This document shows positions 16,357 to 25,474 of a stretch of 64,000 nucleotides of DNA, one piece after another. The position numbers and the translations under genes were made by a program. Source of the DNA: DASRIA01 sp963768885 (GTDB lineage: Bacteria > Actinomycetota > Thermoleophilia > Solirubrobacterales > JBBDJG01); assembly GCA_963768885.1 (NCBI GenBank), contig CAVYJN010000007.1:124001-188000 (forward strand). The letters are read 5' to 3'. The notes beneath the pieces were generated by a model that had not been told where the DNA came from, did no database searches, and was given only the letters and a program-made list of their open reading frames with translations. The number at the start of each line of letters is the position of its first letter. The first letter of the stretch is position 1.

Positions 16357-18399
16357 TCATTCGGTACGAGTTCCGTCGGTCATTAAACCTAACTCTTCGT
16401 CCTGCAGTTCCACGACCGGCTCGCGGCCGTCGGGCGGAGCCGTCACCAGGACCCGGATCGGTGCCTTCTCCAGAACATACGCCGTGACCTCCCCGAGCTC
16501 ACGCTGGCGGGAGCCGGCGATCCCGCCCAGCAATCCTCCGCCCTTGATGCGCGACGGCGGCTCGGCGCCGATCACGATCGCCTCCACGCGGCGGCGCCGC
16601 GCCGCGTCGACGATCGACGCGCCGACCGTGCGGCCGCGGGCCTGCTCGACGTTGACCGTCACGCCCTCGTACTCCTCGCCGACCTGCCTGGCCCGCTCGA
16701 GCGCCGCCTCGGCCTCTGCCACCCGCTCCGCCGGCAGCTGAGCGTCGAGCGGCAGCGACATCGGCACCACGTGGACGTAGACCGCGTCGATCACCGCGCC
16801 GCCGCTTCCCGGATCGCTTGCGAGCTGACCCGCCGTGCTCATGATGTCGTCGTCGAGCTCCCCGCCGAAGATCGGCACGAGGATACGCGCGTACTCGACC
16901 TCCGGCTCCCTCGACATCCGCTCCGCCGGCACCTCGACCATGCGCGTCAGGGAGAGCCCCTCTCGCGACCGGTAGATCACGTACAGGGCCAGGCCGAAGC
17001 CCATCCATGCGGTGCCCAGGACCCGGGCCTCGTCGTGGTAGGCGAGCGTGGCGATCCAGGCCGCCACCGACAGCACGGCCCCGGCGACGGCCGGGAGCGG
17101 CAGGTCCCGTCCGCGGACCCGGACGTTCAGCGGGACCTTGTAGGCGCGCGGCCGATCGGGCTCCTTGAAGCGCAGCACGCATACGGACAGGTGCGCGATC
17201 GCGAACGCGATCATGGCGCCGTAGGCGAACATCCCCGCGAGCAGCTCGATGTCGAGGGGCAGCACGAGCAGCGCCACGAGGAACGTGAAGATCACCAGCA
17301 CGATCCAGGGCGTGCCGTAACGGGGGTGCAGGCGCGCGATGCCGCGCGGGATCTGCCGATGCGTCGCGAGCGTGTAGGTGGTGCGGGCGATGCCGACCAT
17401 GCCCGCGTTGGCGGCCTGGCTGAGGACCAGCATCGCGACCAGCGCGACGGCGTAGGCGAGCAAGTCACCCGCGATCCCCCCGGTGAGTGACTCGACCACC
17501 CCGAGCACCGGCGCCTCGATGTACTGGCCGCCGAGCGGCGTCCCGTAGCCGGAGGTCTGGCTGTCCACCGCGGTCGGCACGCCCGGGCTCACCGGCAGCG
17601 CCATCAACGCCACCACCGACATGCCGATGAAGACGAGCAGCACCACAGCCGCGCCCGCTCCGACCGTGCGGCGCAGCGCGGCCTTGCCGACCCGCACCTC
17701 CGGGGCCAGGTTGGCCGCCGCCTCGATCCCCGTGTAGGCGATCACCGCGACCGTCATGCCGAACAACAGGTCCGGCCAGGTGGGCACCGTCCCAAGGTCC
17801 ACGTTGTCCGTGATCGCGGCCGGGTCGAAGGCCGTGGCCAAGCCGAGCCCCACGATCATCAGGACCAGCGACATGTCCACGATCGTGAGCGCGATCGTGC
17901 GGCGCCCGCGGGGCGCCTTCCCGAGGTAGTTGTAGCGCGCCACGATCAGCAGGACCAGGAGCGCGATCGCGAGGCTCGCCCCGTCGTCCCCGAACCCGTG
18001 CCAGAAGGCCATCAGGTAGTGGCCGATCGAGAGCGTGCTGATCGCGATCAGGATCATGAAGTCGAGCAGGATCGCCCAACCCGCGACGAAGCTCAGCAGC
18101 TCGTTGAACGCATAGCGGGCCATCACGGCCGACCCGCCGCGCTCGGGGTGCATCGTCATGCCTTCGAAGTAGGTCAGGGTCGTGACGACGAACAGCAGGC
18201 CCGCGATCAGGAACACCAGCGGGGTGAGGCCGAGCGCGAACGCCGCGACCACCCCGAGCGCGAAGTAGATCGAGGAGCCGACGGTGCTGTAGGCGGTCGC
18301 GAAGAGACGCGGGGTGCCGACGCTGCGCTCGATCGTCACGAACGCTTCCTTGCGGAGCCGCGGTGCGCCGTCGCCCCTTCGCAACGAAGGACGGTTCAT
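16357..18399 (-). CDS. APC-superfamily permease with C-terminal Usp-like domain (possible K+ importer, KimA-like)
   Basis: 680 residues. Twelve hydrophobic helices span about residues 30-500, with the APC-type first helix GSSIYFALGVVAAFALG. The last ~170 residues form a cytosolic universal-stress-protein-like domain (ARILVPIFGGELDDDIM ... VRVLVTAPP region). This architecture matches the KimA/YdaO K+ importer family of the APC superfamily as well as uncharacterised actinobacterial permeases such as the one beside ceoBC in mycobacteria. Gene order (next to ceoBC-like genes and a K+/H+ antiporter) favours K+ over amino acids. GGAGGA lies directly before the ATG. Confidence 0.8.
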   Translation of the reverse strand: MNRPSLRRGDGAPRLRKEAFVTIERSVGTPRLFATAYSTVGSSIYFALGVVAAFALGLTPLVFLIAGLLFVVTTLTYFEGMTMHPERGGSAVMARYAFNELLSFVAGWAILLDFMILIAISTLSIGHYLMAFWHGFGDDGASLAIALLVLLIVARYNYLGKAPRGRRTIALTIVDMSLVLMIVGLGLATAFDPAAITDNVDLGTVPTWPDLLFGMTVAVIAYTGIEAAANLAPEVRVGKAALRRTVGAGAAVVLLVFIGMSVVALMALPVSPGVPTAVDSQTSGYGTPLGGQYIEAPVLGVVESLTGGIAGDLLAYAVALVAMLVLSQAANAGMVGIARTTYTLATHRQIPRGIARLHPRYGTPWIVLVIFTFLVALLVLPLDIELLAGMFAYGAMIAFAIAHLSVCVLRFKEPDRPRAYKVPLNVRVRGRDLPLPAVAGAVLSVAAWIATLAYHDEARVLGTAWMGFGLALYVIYRSREGLSLTRMVEVPAERMSREPEVEYARILVPIFGGELDDDIMSTAGQLASDPGSGGAVIDAVYVHVVPMSLPLDAQLPAERVAEAEAALERARQVGEEYEGVTVNVEQARGRTVGASIVDAARRRRVEAIVIGAEPPSRIKGGGLLGGIAGSRQRELGEVTAYVLEKAPIRVLVTAPPDGREPVVELQDEELGLMTDGTRTE

Positions 18400-18459
18400 T
18401 CCTCCGCGATTAAAGCACCAGGGGTACCCGTCCTCGGCGTGCCGCGAGCCCGGGCCGAG

Positions 18460-20412
18460 CTACGTTGCGCCGCCGTCCACCGAGCGCGCCCTCTCCCGCA
18501 GGGGGCGAGCGGGGACCGAGTCGATGATCACCCGGCAGGGCCGCTTGCCGAGCACGACCTCGAGGGTCTTGCTGAGGACCTTGCCGGACGGCCGCCGCTC
18601 CGGCATCGGCATCACGATCGCCTGCGTGCGGGCCTCGACCGCCTCGCGGACGATCCGGTGACCCGCCTCGTCGGGACGGACCTTCACGATCCGGCCGCGC
18701 ACGCGCTGCCCGCGGCCCGCCCACTGGCGCGCGGCCTCGATCACCGCCTGGGCGGTGGCCTCGGCCTCGGGCAGGGATGCGCTGATGTCGAGGTGCTGGG
18801 GCACGGTCACCGTCGTGATCACCCGCAGGTCGCCGCCGCGATGCGCCGCAAGCTTGAGGGCGGTCGCCATCGCGTCCTCGGAGTAGGTCCCCTCCTCGAA
18901 GGCCACCAGCACCCCTGCGTAGCGCACCGGCTCGGCCCCGACCACCGGCGGGAGCGTGATCTTGCTGGTCTCGGTGAGCTCGAGGCCCTTGCGCCGGCGA
19001 AAGAGGTAGTAGCTGGCGAAGCCGAGCGCCATCCACCCCATCCCGACGAAGAGGGTCGTCGTGTAGAGGCCCATCACGGCGATCCACGCCGCGAGCGTGC
19101 CGAGACCGCCGAGGACGGCGAATACCGGCACCTCCGTGCCGCGCACGCGGATGTTCAGCGGGGCGCGGTACCAGGCCTCCTCACGCTCGACCTCGACGTC
19201 GCCGGGGAGCTTGCGCATCCGGCTGTGCGCGAGGCGCCACCGCAGCGCGATCAGCGAGACGTGCGCGATCGTGAACGACAGCATCGCGCCGAACGCGTAG
19301 AGCGTGGCGAGGAAGTCCGCCTGCCCCGGGATCATCACGATGCACGCGATCGCGCCGAACACGCCGATCGCGACCGCCGGCGTGCGGAACTGCGGGCTGA
19401 TCCGCCGCAGCCCGTCGGGCAGCTGCTGGTACTGCCCCATCGAGTAGGTCAGCCGGCTCACGCCGAAGATGCCGGCGTTCGAGGCGATCAGCAGGATCGT
19501 GGCGGCGAGGACGCCGACGTAGTACTGCGCGGCCGTCTGCAGGAACCCGAGGTCCATGTTCTCGACGATCCCGAGGATCGGGTCGCCCGCGTAGGTGGTC
19601 GCGAGCTGGGTCGTGAAATCGCCGTTGGCCGTCTCCGTGACCGGCAGAGCGGAGAGCGCGACGGCCGGCAGTCCGCTGTAGATCACCATCACGGCGAGCA
19701 CCACGAAGCCCATCGCGCGCGGGATCAGCCTGCGGGGCTCGCGGGCCTCCTCCGCGAGGTTCGAGATGGTCTCGATTCCCGTGTACGAGATCATCGCGAT
19801 CGTGATCGAGAGCACGAAGTCGCCGACGGTCGGCGCCTGCCAGAGGTGGATGTTGTCGATCAGCGTCCCGAAGTTGAGGACCAGGAACACGCCGAGCAGC
19901 AGCAGCAGGAGCTGCGTCGCGAAGTCCACGATCGCGAGCAGGAAGTTCAGCCGGGCGGACTCCGTGACGCCCACGATGTTGATCACCGACAGGAACGCGA
20001 CGATCACGATGCCGCCGATCACGTCCCCGGGGCTCTCCCCGAGCGGCTCCCAGAACACGGCCAGGTAGTGCGGCACGAAGAACGCCGAGATCGCGACCGT
20101 GATGATGTAGTTCAGCATCTGGCCCCAGGCGGCGAGGAAGCTGACCAGCTCGTTGAAGGCCCGGCGCGCGAAGCTCGAGGAGCCGCCCGCCTCCGGGAAG
20201 TTGGTCGCGGCCTCCGCGTAGGTCATCGCGGTCATCACGAACAGGCCGCCCGCGATCAGGTACACGACCGGCGTCATGCCGAGCGCGAATGCCGCCACGA
20301 GGCCGAGCGCGTAGTAGATCGACGAGCCCACGTTGCCGTAGGCGGTCGAGAACAGGGCGCCGACTCCGAGCACGCGCTCGAGCCCGAGTCCCTTGGGGCG
20401 GTACCTGGCCAA
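18460..20412 (-). CDS. Second APC-superfamily permease with Usp-like domain
   Basis: 650 residues, a paralogue of the downstream permease: same first-helix motif (GSSIYYALGLVAAFALG), 12 helices and a C-terminal Usp-like domain beginning ARYAGVLVAFEEGTYSEDAM in spirit (residue ~470 on: RYAGVLVAFEEG). The N-terminus MARYRPKGLGLERVLGVGAL starts with TTG. The two may form a heteromer or differ in affinity. The Usp half is less canonical at its glycine-rich nucleotide loop (PMPERRPSGKVLSKTL). Gaps of 32 and 60 bases on either side leave no room for a riboswitch and suggest a shared transcript. Confidence 0.8.
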   Translation of the reverse strand: MARYRPKGLGLERVLGVGALFSTAYGNVGSSIYYALGLVAAFALGMTPVVYLIAGGLFVMTAMTYAEAATNFPEAGGSSSFARRAFNELVSFLAAWGQMLNYIITVAISAFFVPHYLAVFWEPLGESPGDVIGGIVIVAFLSVINIVGVTESARLNFLLAIVDFATQLLLLLLGVFLVLNFGTLIDNIHLWQAPTVGDFVLSITIAMISYTGIETISNLAEEAREPRRLIPRAMGFVVLAVMVIYSGLPAVALSALPVTETANGDFTTQLATTYAGDPILGIVENMDLGFLQTAAQYYVGVLAATILLIASNAGIFGVSRLTYSMGQYQQLPDGLRRISPQFRTPAVAIGVFGAIACIVMIPGQADFLATLYAFGAMLSFTIAHVSLIALRWRLAHSRMRKLPGDVEVEREEAWYRAPLNIRVRGTEVPVFAVLGGLGTLAAWIAVMGLYTTTLFVGMGWMALGFASYYLFRRRKGLELTETSKITLPPVVGAEPVRYAGVLVAFEEGTYSEDAMATALKLAAHRGGDLRVITTVTVPQHLDISASLPEAEATAQAVIEAARQWAGRGQRVRGRIVKVRPDEAGHRIVREAVEARTQAIVMPMPERRPSGKVLSKTLEVVLGKRPCRVIIDSVPARPLRERARSVDGGAT

Positions 20413-20444
20413 TTAAGGAGTGAGGGGTATCAGCGGTCGGGGAG

Positions 20445-21398
20445 CTACAGACCGTAGCGCGCGAGGAAGCGGCCAAGCCGCTTGCGGAACGTCTTCGCGC
20501 CGCGCTCGAGCGGCACGCCGTGGCCGGTGTTCTTGAGGATCAGCGAGCGGCCCTTCGCAAAGCGCTCGGCCTGGGCCTCGCACCCGAACGGCGCATAGAG
20601 CACGTCGTTCCGCCCGCAGGCGACGAGCACGGGGATCTTGACCTTGCCGGTATTTGCGGCCTGCTTCTGGATCGTGTCGATCAGCGAGTAGTTGTCGCCG
20701 CAGGGGTCGGGGTAATGCAGCTTGACCGCGGCGTCCTGCACGGCCTTCGGAGCGCTGCGGAACATGGTGCTGCGAAAGCCCGCGTCGGAGCGCCCGAAGA
20801 ACCCGTAGTTGGTCACGCCTGGGATCGGGTCTCCGCCCTTGTCGCACGCGATCCGCTCGAAGCCGAACTCATCGTTCCCGCGCGGAAGGTTCGAGAACGA
20901 GAAGCCGACCACGACGAGCGCGCGAAGGTCGCGGTAGGTGTAGGCCTCGGTTATGGAGATCTGGCCGGCCGCGGAGTGGCCGACGAGCCCGACCCGCTTG
21001 AACTTGCGCGGGTTGCCTCCCTGCACGGTGTAGGAGCCCGCCTTCAACTGCCCGACGATCTGGTGGGCGATGTCCGCATGCGATCCGATGCAGACGCTCT
21101 TCCCGTCCGCCGGCCTGTCGCTTGCGCCGTAGCCGAGCCTGTCGATCGTCACCGACGCGTGGCGCGCCCGCGCCATGCCGCGCACGAAGTTGGCGGACTT
21201 GACGGGCTGGAAGTTCCACAGCCACTCGCCGAGGCCGAGTCCGTGCAGGTAGAGCGTGACGCCCGAGCCCCTTGGCCTGGCCGGGCCGGTGAGGTGGCCC
21301 CGGACCGTGTAGGTGCCGCCGTCGGGGGCGCATTTCGGCGACGCCGTCGTGTCCGTGTTCCTGACCTGGAACGACACGGGCGTCGAAGTCACCTTCAC
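20445..21398 (-). CDS. Alpha/beta-hydrolase, probably exported, start unclear
   Basis: 317 residues from the first usable GTG. Alpha/beta-hydrolase motifs: LHGLGLGEWLW (oxyanion loop), GHSAAG nucleophile elbow (Ser), ACGRNDVLY acid region and TGHGVPLE with the catalytic His. Two Cys pairs suggest an extracytoplasmic protein. In frame upstream lies RRHPARAGALTAALFLSVLC followed by GAADARA, a convincing signal peptide, but it has no ATG, GTG or TTG before the hppA stop. So either an unusual start is used or the start codon is lost or misread. Confidence 0.65.
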   Translation of the reverse strand: MKVTSTPVSFQVRNTDTTASPKCAPDGGTYTVRGHLTGPARPRGSGVTLYLHGLGLGEWLWNFQPVKSANFVRGMARARHASVTIDRLGYGASDRPADGKSVCIGSHADIAHQIVGQLKAGSYTVQGGNPRKFKRVGLVGHSAAGQISITEAYTYRDLRALVVVGFSFSNLPRGNDEFGFERIACDKGGDPIPGVTNYGFFGRSDAGFRSTMFRSAPKAVQDAAVKLHYPDPCGDNYSLIDTIQKQAANTGKVKIPVLVACGRNDVLYAPFGCEAQAERFAKGRSLILKNTGHGVPLERGAKTFRKRLGRFLARYGL

Positions 21399-21506
21399 CG
21401 CCCGGGCATCGGCGGCGCCGCACAGGACGCTGAGGAACAGCGCTGCAGTGAGTGCTCCTGCCCTAGCTGGGTGTCGGCGCGTCTGGGCTCCCGGGTCGGC
21501 TGCGGC

Positions 21507-23564
21507 TCAGATGATAAACGGCACGATCAGGAGCGCGACGATGTTCGCGACCTTGATCATCGGGTTGATCGCCGGGCCGGCCGTGTCCTTGTAGGGGTCG
21601 CCGACCGTGTCCCCGGTGACCGCGGCGGCATGGGCCTCCGAGCCCTTCCCGCCGAAGGCGCCGTCCTCGATCAGCTTCTTCGCGTTGTCCCACGCGCCGC
21701 CTCCCGAGGTCATCGAGACCGCCACGAACAGGCCGGTGATGATCACCCCGATCAGCAGACCGCCGAGGGCCTGGTAGGACAGCACGCCCACCACCACCGT
21801 CACCACGATCGGGATCAGCGCGGGCACGATCATCTCGCGCTGCGCGCGTGCCGTGACGATCGCGACACACGTCGCATAGTCGGGCTTTTCGGTGCCCTCC
21901 ATGATGCCCGGCTTCTCGCGGAACTGGCGGCGCACCTCCTCCACCACCTGGCCGCCGGCGCGGCCGACCGCCTCGATCGCGAACGCGGCGAACAGGTACA
22001 CCATCATGCCGCCGACCAGCAGGCCGATCAGCACCTCGGGCGTCGCGAGGTCGAACGACTTGACCGCCTTGTCGCCCGCCTCCGTGATCAACTCCTCGCG
22101 CCAGCTCACGAACAGCACGAGCGCGGCGAGCGCGGCCGAGCCGATCGCGTAGCCCTTCGTGACCGCCTTCGTCGTGTTGCCGACCGCGTCGAGCGGGTCG
22201 GTCACGGCGCGCACGTCCTCGGGCAGGTTCGCCATCTCGGCGATGCCGCCCGCGTTGTCGGTGATCGGGCCGAAGGCGTCAAGCGCGACGATCAGCCCCG
22301 TCATCGAGAGCTGCGCCATCACCGCGACGCCGATGCCGTAGATCCCGCCCAGCTCGTTCGCGCCCAGGATGCCGAGCGCGATCAGGATGGCGGGCGCCGC
22401 CGTGGACTGCATGCCTTGGGCGAGGCCCTGGATGATGTTCGTCGCGTGTCCGGTGACCGACGACTGCGCAATGGTCTTCACCGGCCGGAAGCGCGTCGAC
22501 GTGTAGAAGTCCGTGATCACGAAGATCAGCCCCGTGATGCCGAGGCCGATCAGCGTGCACAGCCACAGCTCCGTGGTCGAAGGGGCTGCCACGTTGACGT
22601 CCTTGGTGGTGAGGTTGTCCATCAACCAGTTCGTGACCGGAAGGAACGCGATCGCGGCGATCACGGCGCTCACGAAGACCCCCTGGTAAAGGGCCCGCTC
22701 CACGTTCCCCGAGCGCGTCCGCGCGGCGAATGCGCCGACCACCGAGGCGAGGATCGACACGGCTCCGAGCACGAGCGGGAAGATCGCGACCTCGCGCTGC
22801 TCGTTGAAGGTCAGGACGCCGAGCAGCATCACGGCGACTGCCGTGACCGCATAGGTCTCGAACAGGTCGGCCGCCATGCCGGCGCAGTCGCCGACGTTGT
22901 CGCCCACGTTGTCCGCGATCACCGCCGGGTTGCGCGGGTCGTCCTCGGGGATCCCGGCCTCGACCTTCCCCACCAGGTCGGCGCCGACGTCGGCCGCCTT
23001 GGTGAAGATGCCGCCGCCCAGCCGGGCGAAGACCGAGATCAGGCTGCCGCCGAAGCCGAGGCCGATCAGCGCGTCGACGGCCTCCTTGTCGCTCTTGTCC
23101 GCGAGCAGCAGGACGCCGTAGAACCCGGCGACGCCCAGCAGCGCGAGGCCGACGACCAGCATGCCGGTGACCGAGCCGCCCTTGAAGGCCACGTCGAATG
23201 CCCTCGACACGCCGCTGCGCGCCGCCTCCGCCACGCGCGTGTTCGCGCGCACCGAGACGTTCATCCCGATGTAGCCGGCGGCGGCCGAGAAGGTGCCCCC
23301 GATGATGAACCCGATCGCGGTCTGGATGTCGAGCGCGATCGCAAGCGCGATCGCGATCACGACGGCGACGATCGCGATGATCGAGTACTGGCGGTTGAGG
23401 TAGGCCTGCGCGCCCTCCTGCACCGCCCGGGAGATCTCCTGCATCTGGTCATTGCCCGGCGATTGCCGCAGCAGCCAGCGGGTGGTGAGACCGCCGTATA
23501 CGACGGCGACGCCCGCGCAGGCGAGCGCCACGATCACACCCCAGTCGGTCAAGAAGTCGGTCAC
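21507..23564 (-). CDS. hppA: K+-independent H+-translocating membrane pyrophosphatase
   Basis: 685 residues with about 16 helices. Pyrophosphate-site motifs are intact: DNVGDNVGDCAGMAADL, DAFGPITDNAGGIAEM and DPYKDTAGPAINP. The diagnostic position in GNTTKA is Lys rather than Ala, which in this family marks the K+-independent class. It pumps protons using PPi and keeps biosynthetic PPi low. The GTG start has GGAGG ten bases upstream. It sits head-to-tail before the hydrolase and permease genes. Confidence 0.95.
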   Translation of the reverse strand: MTDFLTDWGVIVALACAGVAVVYGGLTTRWLLRQSPGNDQMQEISRAVQEGAQAYLNRQYSIIAIVAVVIAIALAIALDIQTAIGFIIGGTFSAAAGYIGMNVSVRANTRVAEAARSGVSRAFDVAFKGGSVTGMLVVGLALLGVAGFYGVLLLADKSDKEAVDALIGLGFGGSLISVFARLGGGIFTKAADVGADLVGKVEAGIPEDDPRNPAVIADNVGDNVGDCAGMAADLFETYAVTAVAVMLLGVLTFNEQREVAIFPLVLGAVSILASVVGAFAARTRSGNVERALYQGVFVSAVIAAIAFLPVTNWLMDNLTTKDVNVAAPSTTELWLCTLIGLGITGLIFVITDFYTSTRFRPVKTIAQSSVTGHATNIIQGLAQGMQSTAAPAILIALGILGANELGGIYGIGVAVMAQLSMTGLIVALDAFGPITDNAGGIAEMANLPEDVRAVTDPLDAVGNTTKAVTKGYAIGSAALAALVLFVSWREELITEAGDKAVKSFDLATPEVLIGLLVGGMMVYLFAAFAIEAVGRAGGQVVEEVRRQFREKPGIMEGTEKPDYATCVAIVTARAQREMIVPALIPIVVTVVVGVLSYQALGGLLIGVIITGLFVAVSMTSGGGAWDNAKKLIEDGAFGGKGSEAHAAAVTGDTVGDPYKDTAGPAINPMIKVANIVALLIVPFII

Positions 23565-23669
23565 GTGTGGAAGCCCTCCAGGTCTCGGATCATGCGGCCG
23601 CAGCGCACCGGGCCGCCGGGGACGTGGTGGCCGGACTGCGGGTCAAAAGCGGGCGCAGTGTATCGGTCA

Positions 23670-23687
23670 CCGCCGGATGACCGGCGG
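23670..23687. terminator. Small hairpin after the His-rich gene
   Basis: CCGCCGG, ATGA, CCGGCGG lies just past the stop of the His-rich gene (minus strand) and ahead of hppA. It is a weak terminator candidate; the remaining ~100 bases up to the hppA start probably hold the hppA promoter and leader. Confidence 0.35.
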
Positions 23688-23694
23688 CGAGGCG

Positions 23695-24186
23695 CTATCT
23701 GTCGCTGCCCGGAGGCACCCACAGCCCGCCGGGCTGGCCCGCCGCGGGGGCGTCCCGCTTGGGAGGCGGGGAGGTCGCCGAGGTCGGGGTGCCGCCCTCG
23801 GGCTGCCCCTCGGGACCGCCCGCCGGAGCTCCCGCCTGCGCGTCGCGGGCGATCTGGGCGTAGGCCATCTGAAGCTGCGACAGGGCGTCGCGGATCGGCC
23901 GCACCTGCTCGGCGTGCCGCTCCTCCAGCAGCGGCAGCAGGGCCCGCACGCCCTCGATCGCGACCCGCGCCTGGTCGAGATCGCGCATGTCCTCGGTGTC
24001 GGGGGTCAGCCCGAGGCGCTGGCCGCCGAGGTTGACCAGGGTCACGACCGTCTGGAGCAGCACGTCGTGGACGGTGATGCGGCGCAACTCCTCCTCGAGG
24101 CGCGCCCGCATCTCCTCCTCGGACAAGTGCTCGTGGTCGTGGTGCTCGTGCCCTTCGTGCGCGTGATCGTGATGTTCGTGACTCAT
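23695..24186 (-). CDS. His-rich DUF1844-like protein
   Basis: 163 residues. The first 20 hold nine histidines (HEHHDHAHEGHEHHDHEH), a likely metal-binding arm. Residues 22-95 resemble DUF1844: TVHDVLLQTVVTLVNLGG then DLDQARVAIEGVRALLPLLE. The C-terminal 55 residues are a disordered Pro/Gly/Ala tail. Its ATG overlaps the stop of the GCS2 gene (ATGA), so it is made with the ligase. Metal storage or delivery, or a small regulatory role, are open possibilities. Confidence 0.7.
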   Translation of the reverse strand: MSHEHHDHAHEGHEHHDHEHLSEEEMRARLEEELRRITVHDVLLQTVVTLVNLGGQRLGLTPDTEDMRDLDQARVAIEGVRALLPLLEERHAEQVRPIRDALSQLQMAYAQIARDAQAGAPAGGPEGQPEGGTPTSATSPPPKRDAPAAGQPGGLWVPPGSDR

Positions 24187-25380
24187 GCCCTCGCCTCCCC
24201 GCACGGCGCCGCGAGCGCGGCACCGGACTCGCCGTAGGTCGCCCTGCGTGTCGGCGACGGTGGCCGCGTAGATGTCCTCGATCGGGTCGCCCGCCGCGTG
24301 TCGCCGTCGCTGCCGCTGGGCTCCGTTGCCGTTCGCAAGAAGCGTCTCGAGGTCGGTCATGTGGCGGTCGAGCCCCAGCGCGGAGCGCGCCTCCGAGGTC
24401 CAGTCGAGCAGTCGCTCGACCGCGGCGACCGCCGGCACCTCGACCTCCGCGTCGAAATCGATCAACTGCCCGTCGAGACCGTGCCGGATCGCGCGCCACA
24501 GGTTCTCCTCGAGCAGGCGACCGGGGATCGCCTCCGGCCGCCGGCCGGCGTCGAAGTCGACGGCTGCCTGGGCGACACAGGCGGCCGCGAGCGCGAGCAG
24601 CGCGCTCGACTCCCCCGCGCACGACTGCGCGTCCATGATTCGGACTTCGACCGTCCCGTATGCCATGTGGGGTCGCACGCTCCACCAGATCTCGGTGTGC
24701 TCGGTGATCGACCGGGTCCTGAAGAGGAATTCGACGTACCGCGCGTACGCATCCCAGCTGCCGTAGTGGTCGGGGATCCCGCAGCGCGGGAACATGCGGG
24801 TGAAGACCTCGGTGCGCGCCGAGTGCAGGCCGCTGAAGCGACCCTCGGTGAAGACGGAGTTGGCGGAGGCGGCGAGCAGCACGGGCAGCACGGGTCGCAT
24901 CGCGTCGCAGACGGCAACGGCACGATCCGCGCCGCGGACTCCCATGTGCACGTGGTTGCTGAACGTGTTGTTGCGCCACGCCACGTACTGCAGGCGCTCC
25001 TCGACGATCCGGTAATGCGGCGTGTCGATGATGCGCTGCTCCTGCCACGGGCTCCAGGGATGCGTCCCCGTCGCGCCGAGCGCAAGGCCCTGCGCGGACG
25101 CGAGCACGAAGAGGCGGCGGCGGCGCTCGTGCTGGCGCTCCAGCGCATCGGCGAAGCTCGCGCCCTCGCCGGAGCGGATCTCGACCTCGGAGGCGATCAG
25201 CTCACCGGCGACGGCGTCGGCCAGCAGCTCGTCGCGCTCCGCCTCGCGCCTCAGGTCCTCGAACGCGTTGCGCATCGAGAGCGTCTCGGGGTCGAGCAGC
25301 GCGAACTCCTCCTCGAGGCCGACCGTGAAGTCGGTCGAGGACTCGAAGATCTCGCGCGCGTGCCCGGCGTCGAACGACAT
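24183..25380 (-). CDS. Carboxylate-amine ligase, GCS2/YbdK family (one apparent frameshift)
   Basis: About 398 residues after removing one extra base at 24237. Motifs of the GCS2 ATP-grasp-like glutamate-cysteine ligase family are visible: FTVGLEEEFALLDPETL near the N-terminus, NNTFSNHVHMGV, and AYGTVEVRIMDAQSCAGES. YbdK-type members have weak glutamate-cysteine ligase activity and their true substrates are often unknown. The start at MSFDAGHAREIF is preferred over an upstream in-frame ATG. With the correction, the C-terminus reads DYGESGAALAAPCGEARA and overlaps the next gene by ATGA. Confidence 0.8.
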
Positions 25381-25428
25381 CGAACCGAGAACCCTAGCCA
25401 AACCCGATCCCCGGGCAATCCTGAGCAA

Positions 25429-25457
25429 CCGGATTTTCCGTTAGCCGGAAAATCCGG
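25429..25457. terminator. 12-bp palindromic hairpin with TTAGC loop
   Basis: CCGGATTTTCCG, TTAGC, CGGAAAATCCGG lies between rex (ending at 25475) and the GCS2 gene start on the minus strand, so it probably ends the t6A/rex transcript. It resembles the hairpin at 52436-52463. Confidence 0.6.
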
Positions 25458-25474
25458 CCGCCCAGAGATCCGAT

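Noticed and set aside
18400..18459. c-di-AMP (ydaO-type) riboswitch before the KimA-like permeases
   Set aside because: Only 60 and 32 bases separate the permeases from their upstream neighbours, and no ydaO-like motif was seen, so a full riboswitch cannot fit there.
17998..20457. An 819-codon plus-strand frame across the second APC permease
   Set aside because: Antisense shadow of the permease; repetitive charged composition with no recognisable fold.
20520..24035. A 1,171-codon open frame on the plus strand across the hydrolase and hppA genes
   Set aside because: It is antisense to genes with clear motifs (hppA, hydrolase). Long antisense frames are expected here because almost all codons end in G or C; its translation is low-complexity Arg/Asp/His-rich and has no domain.
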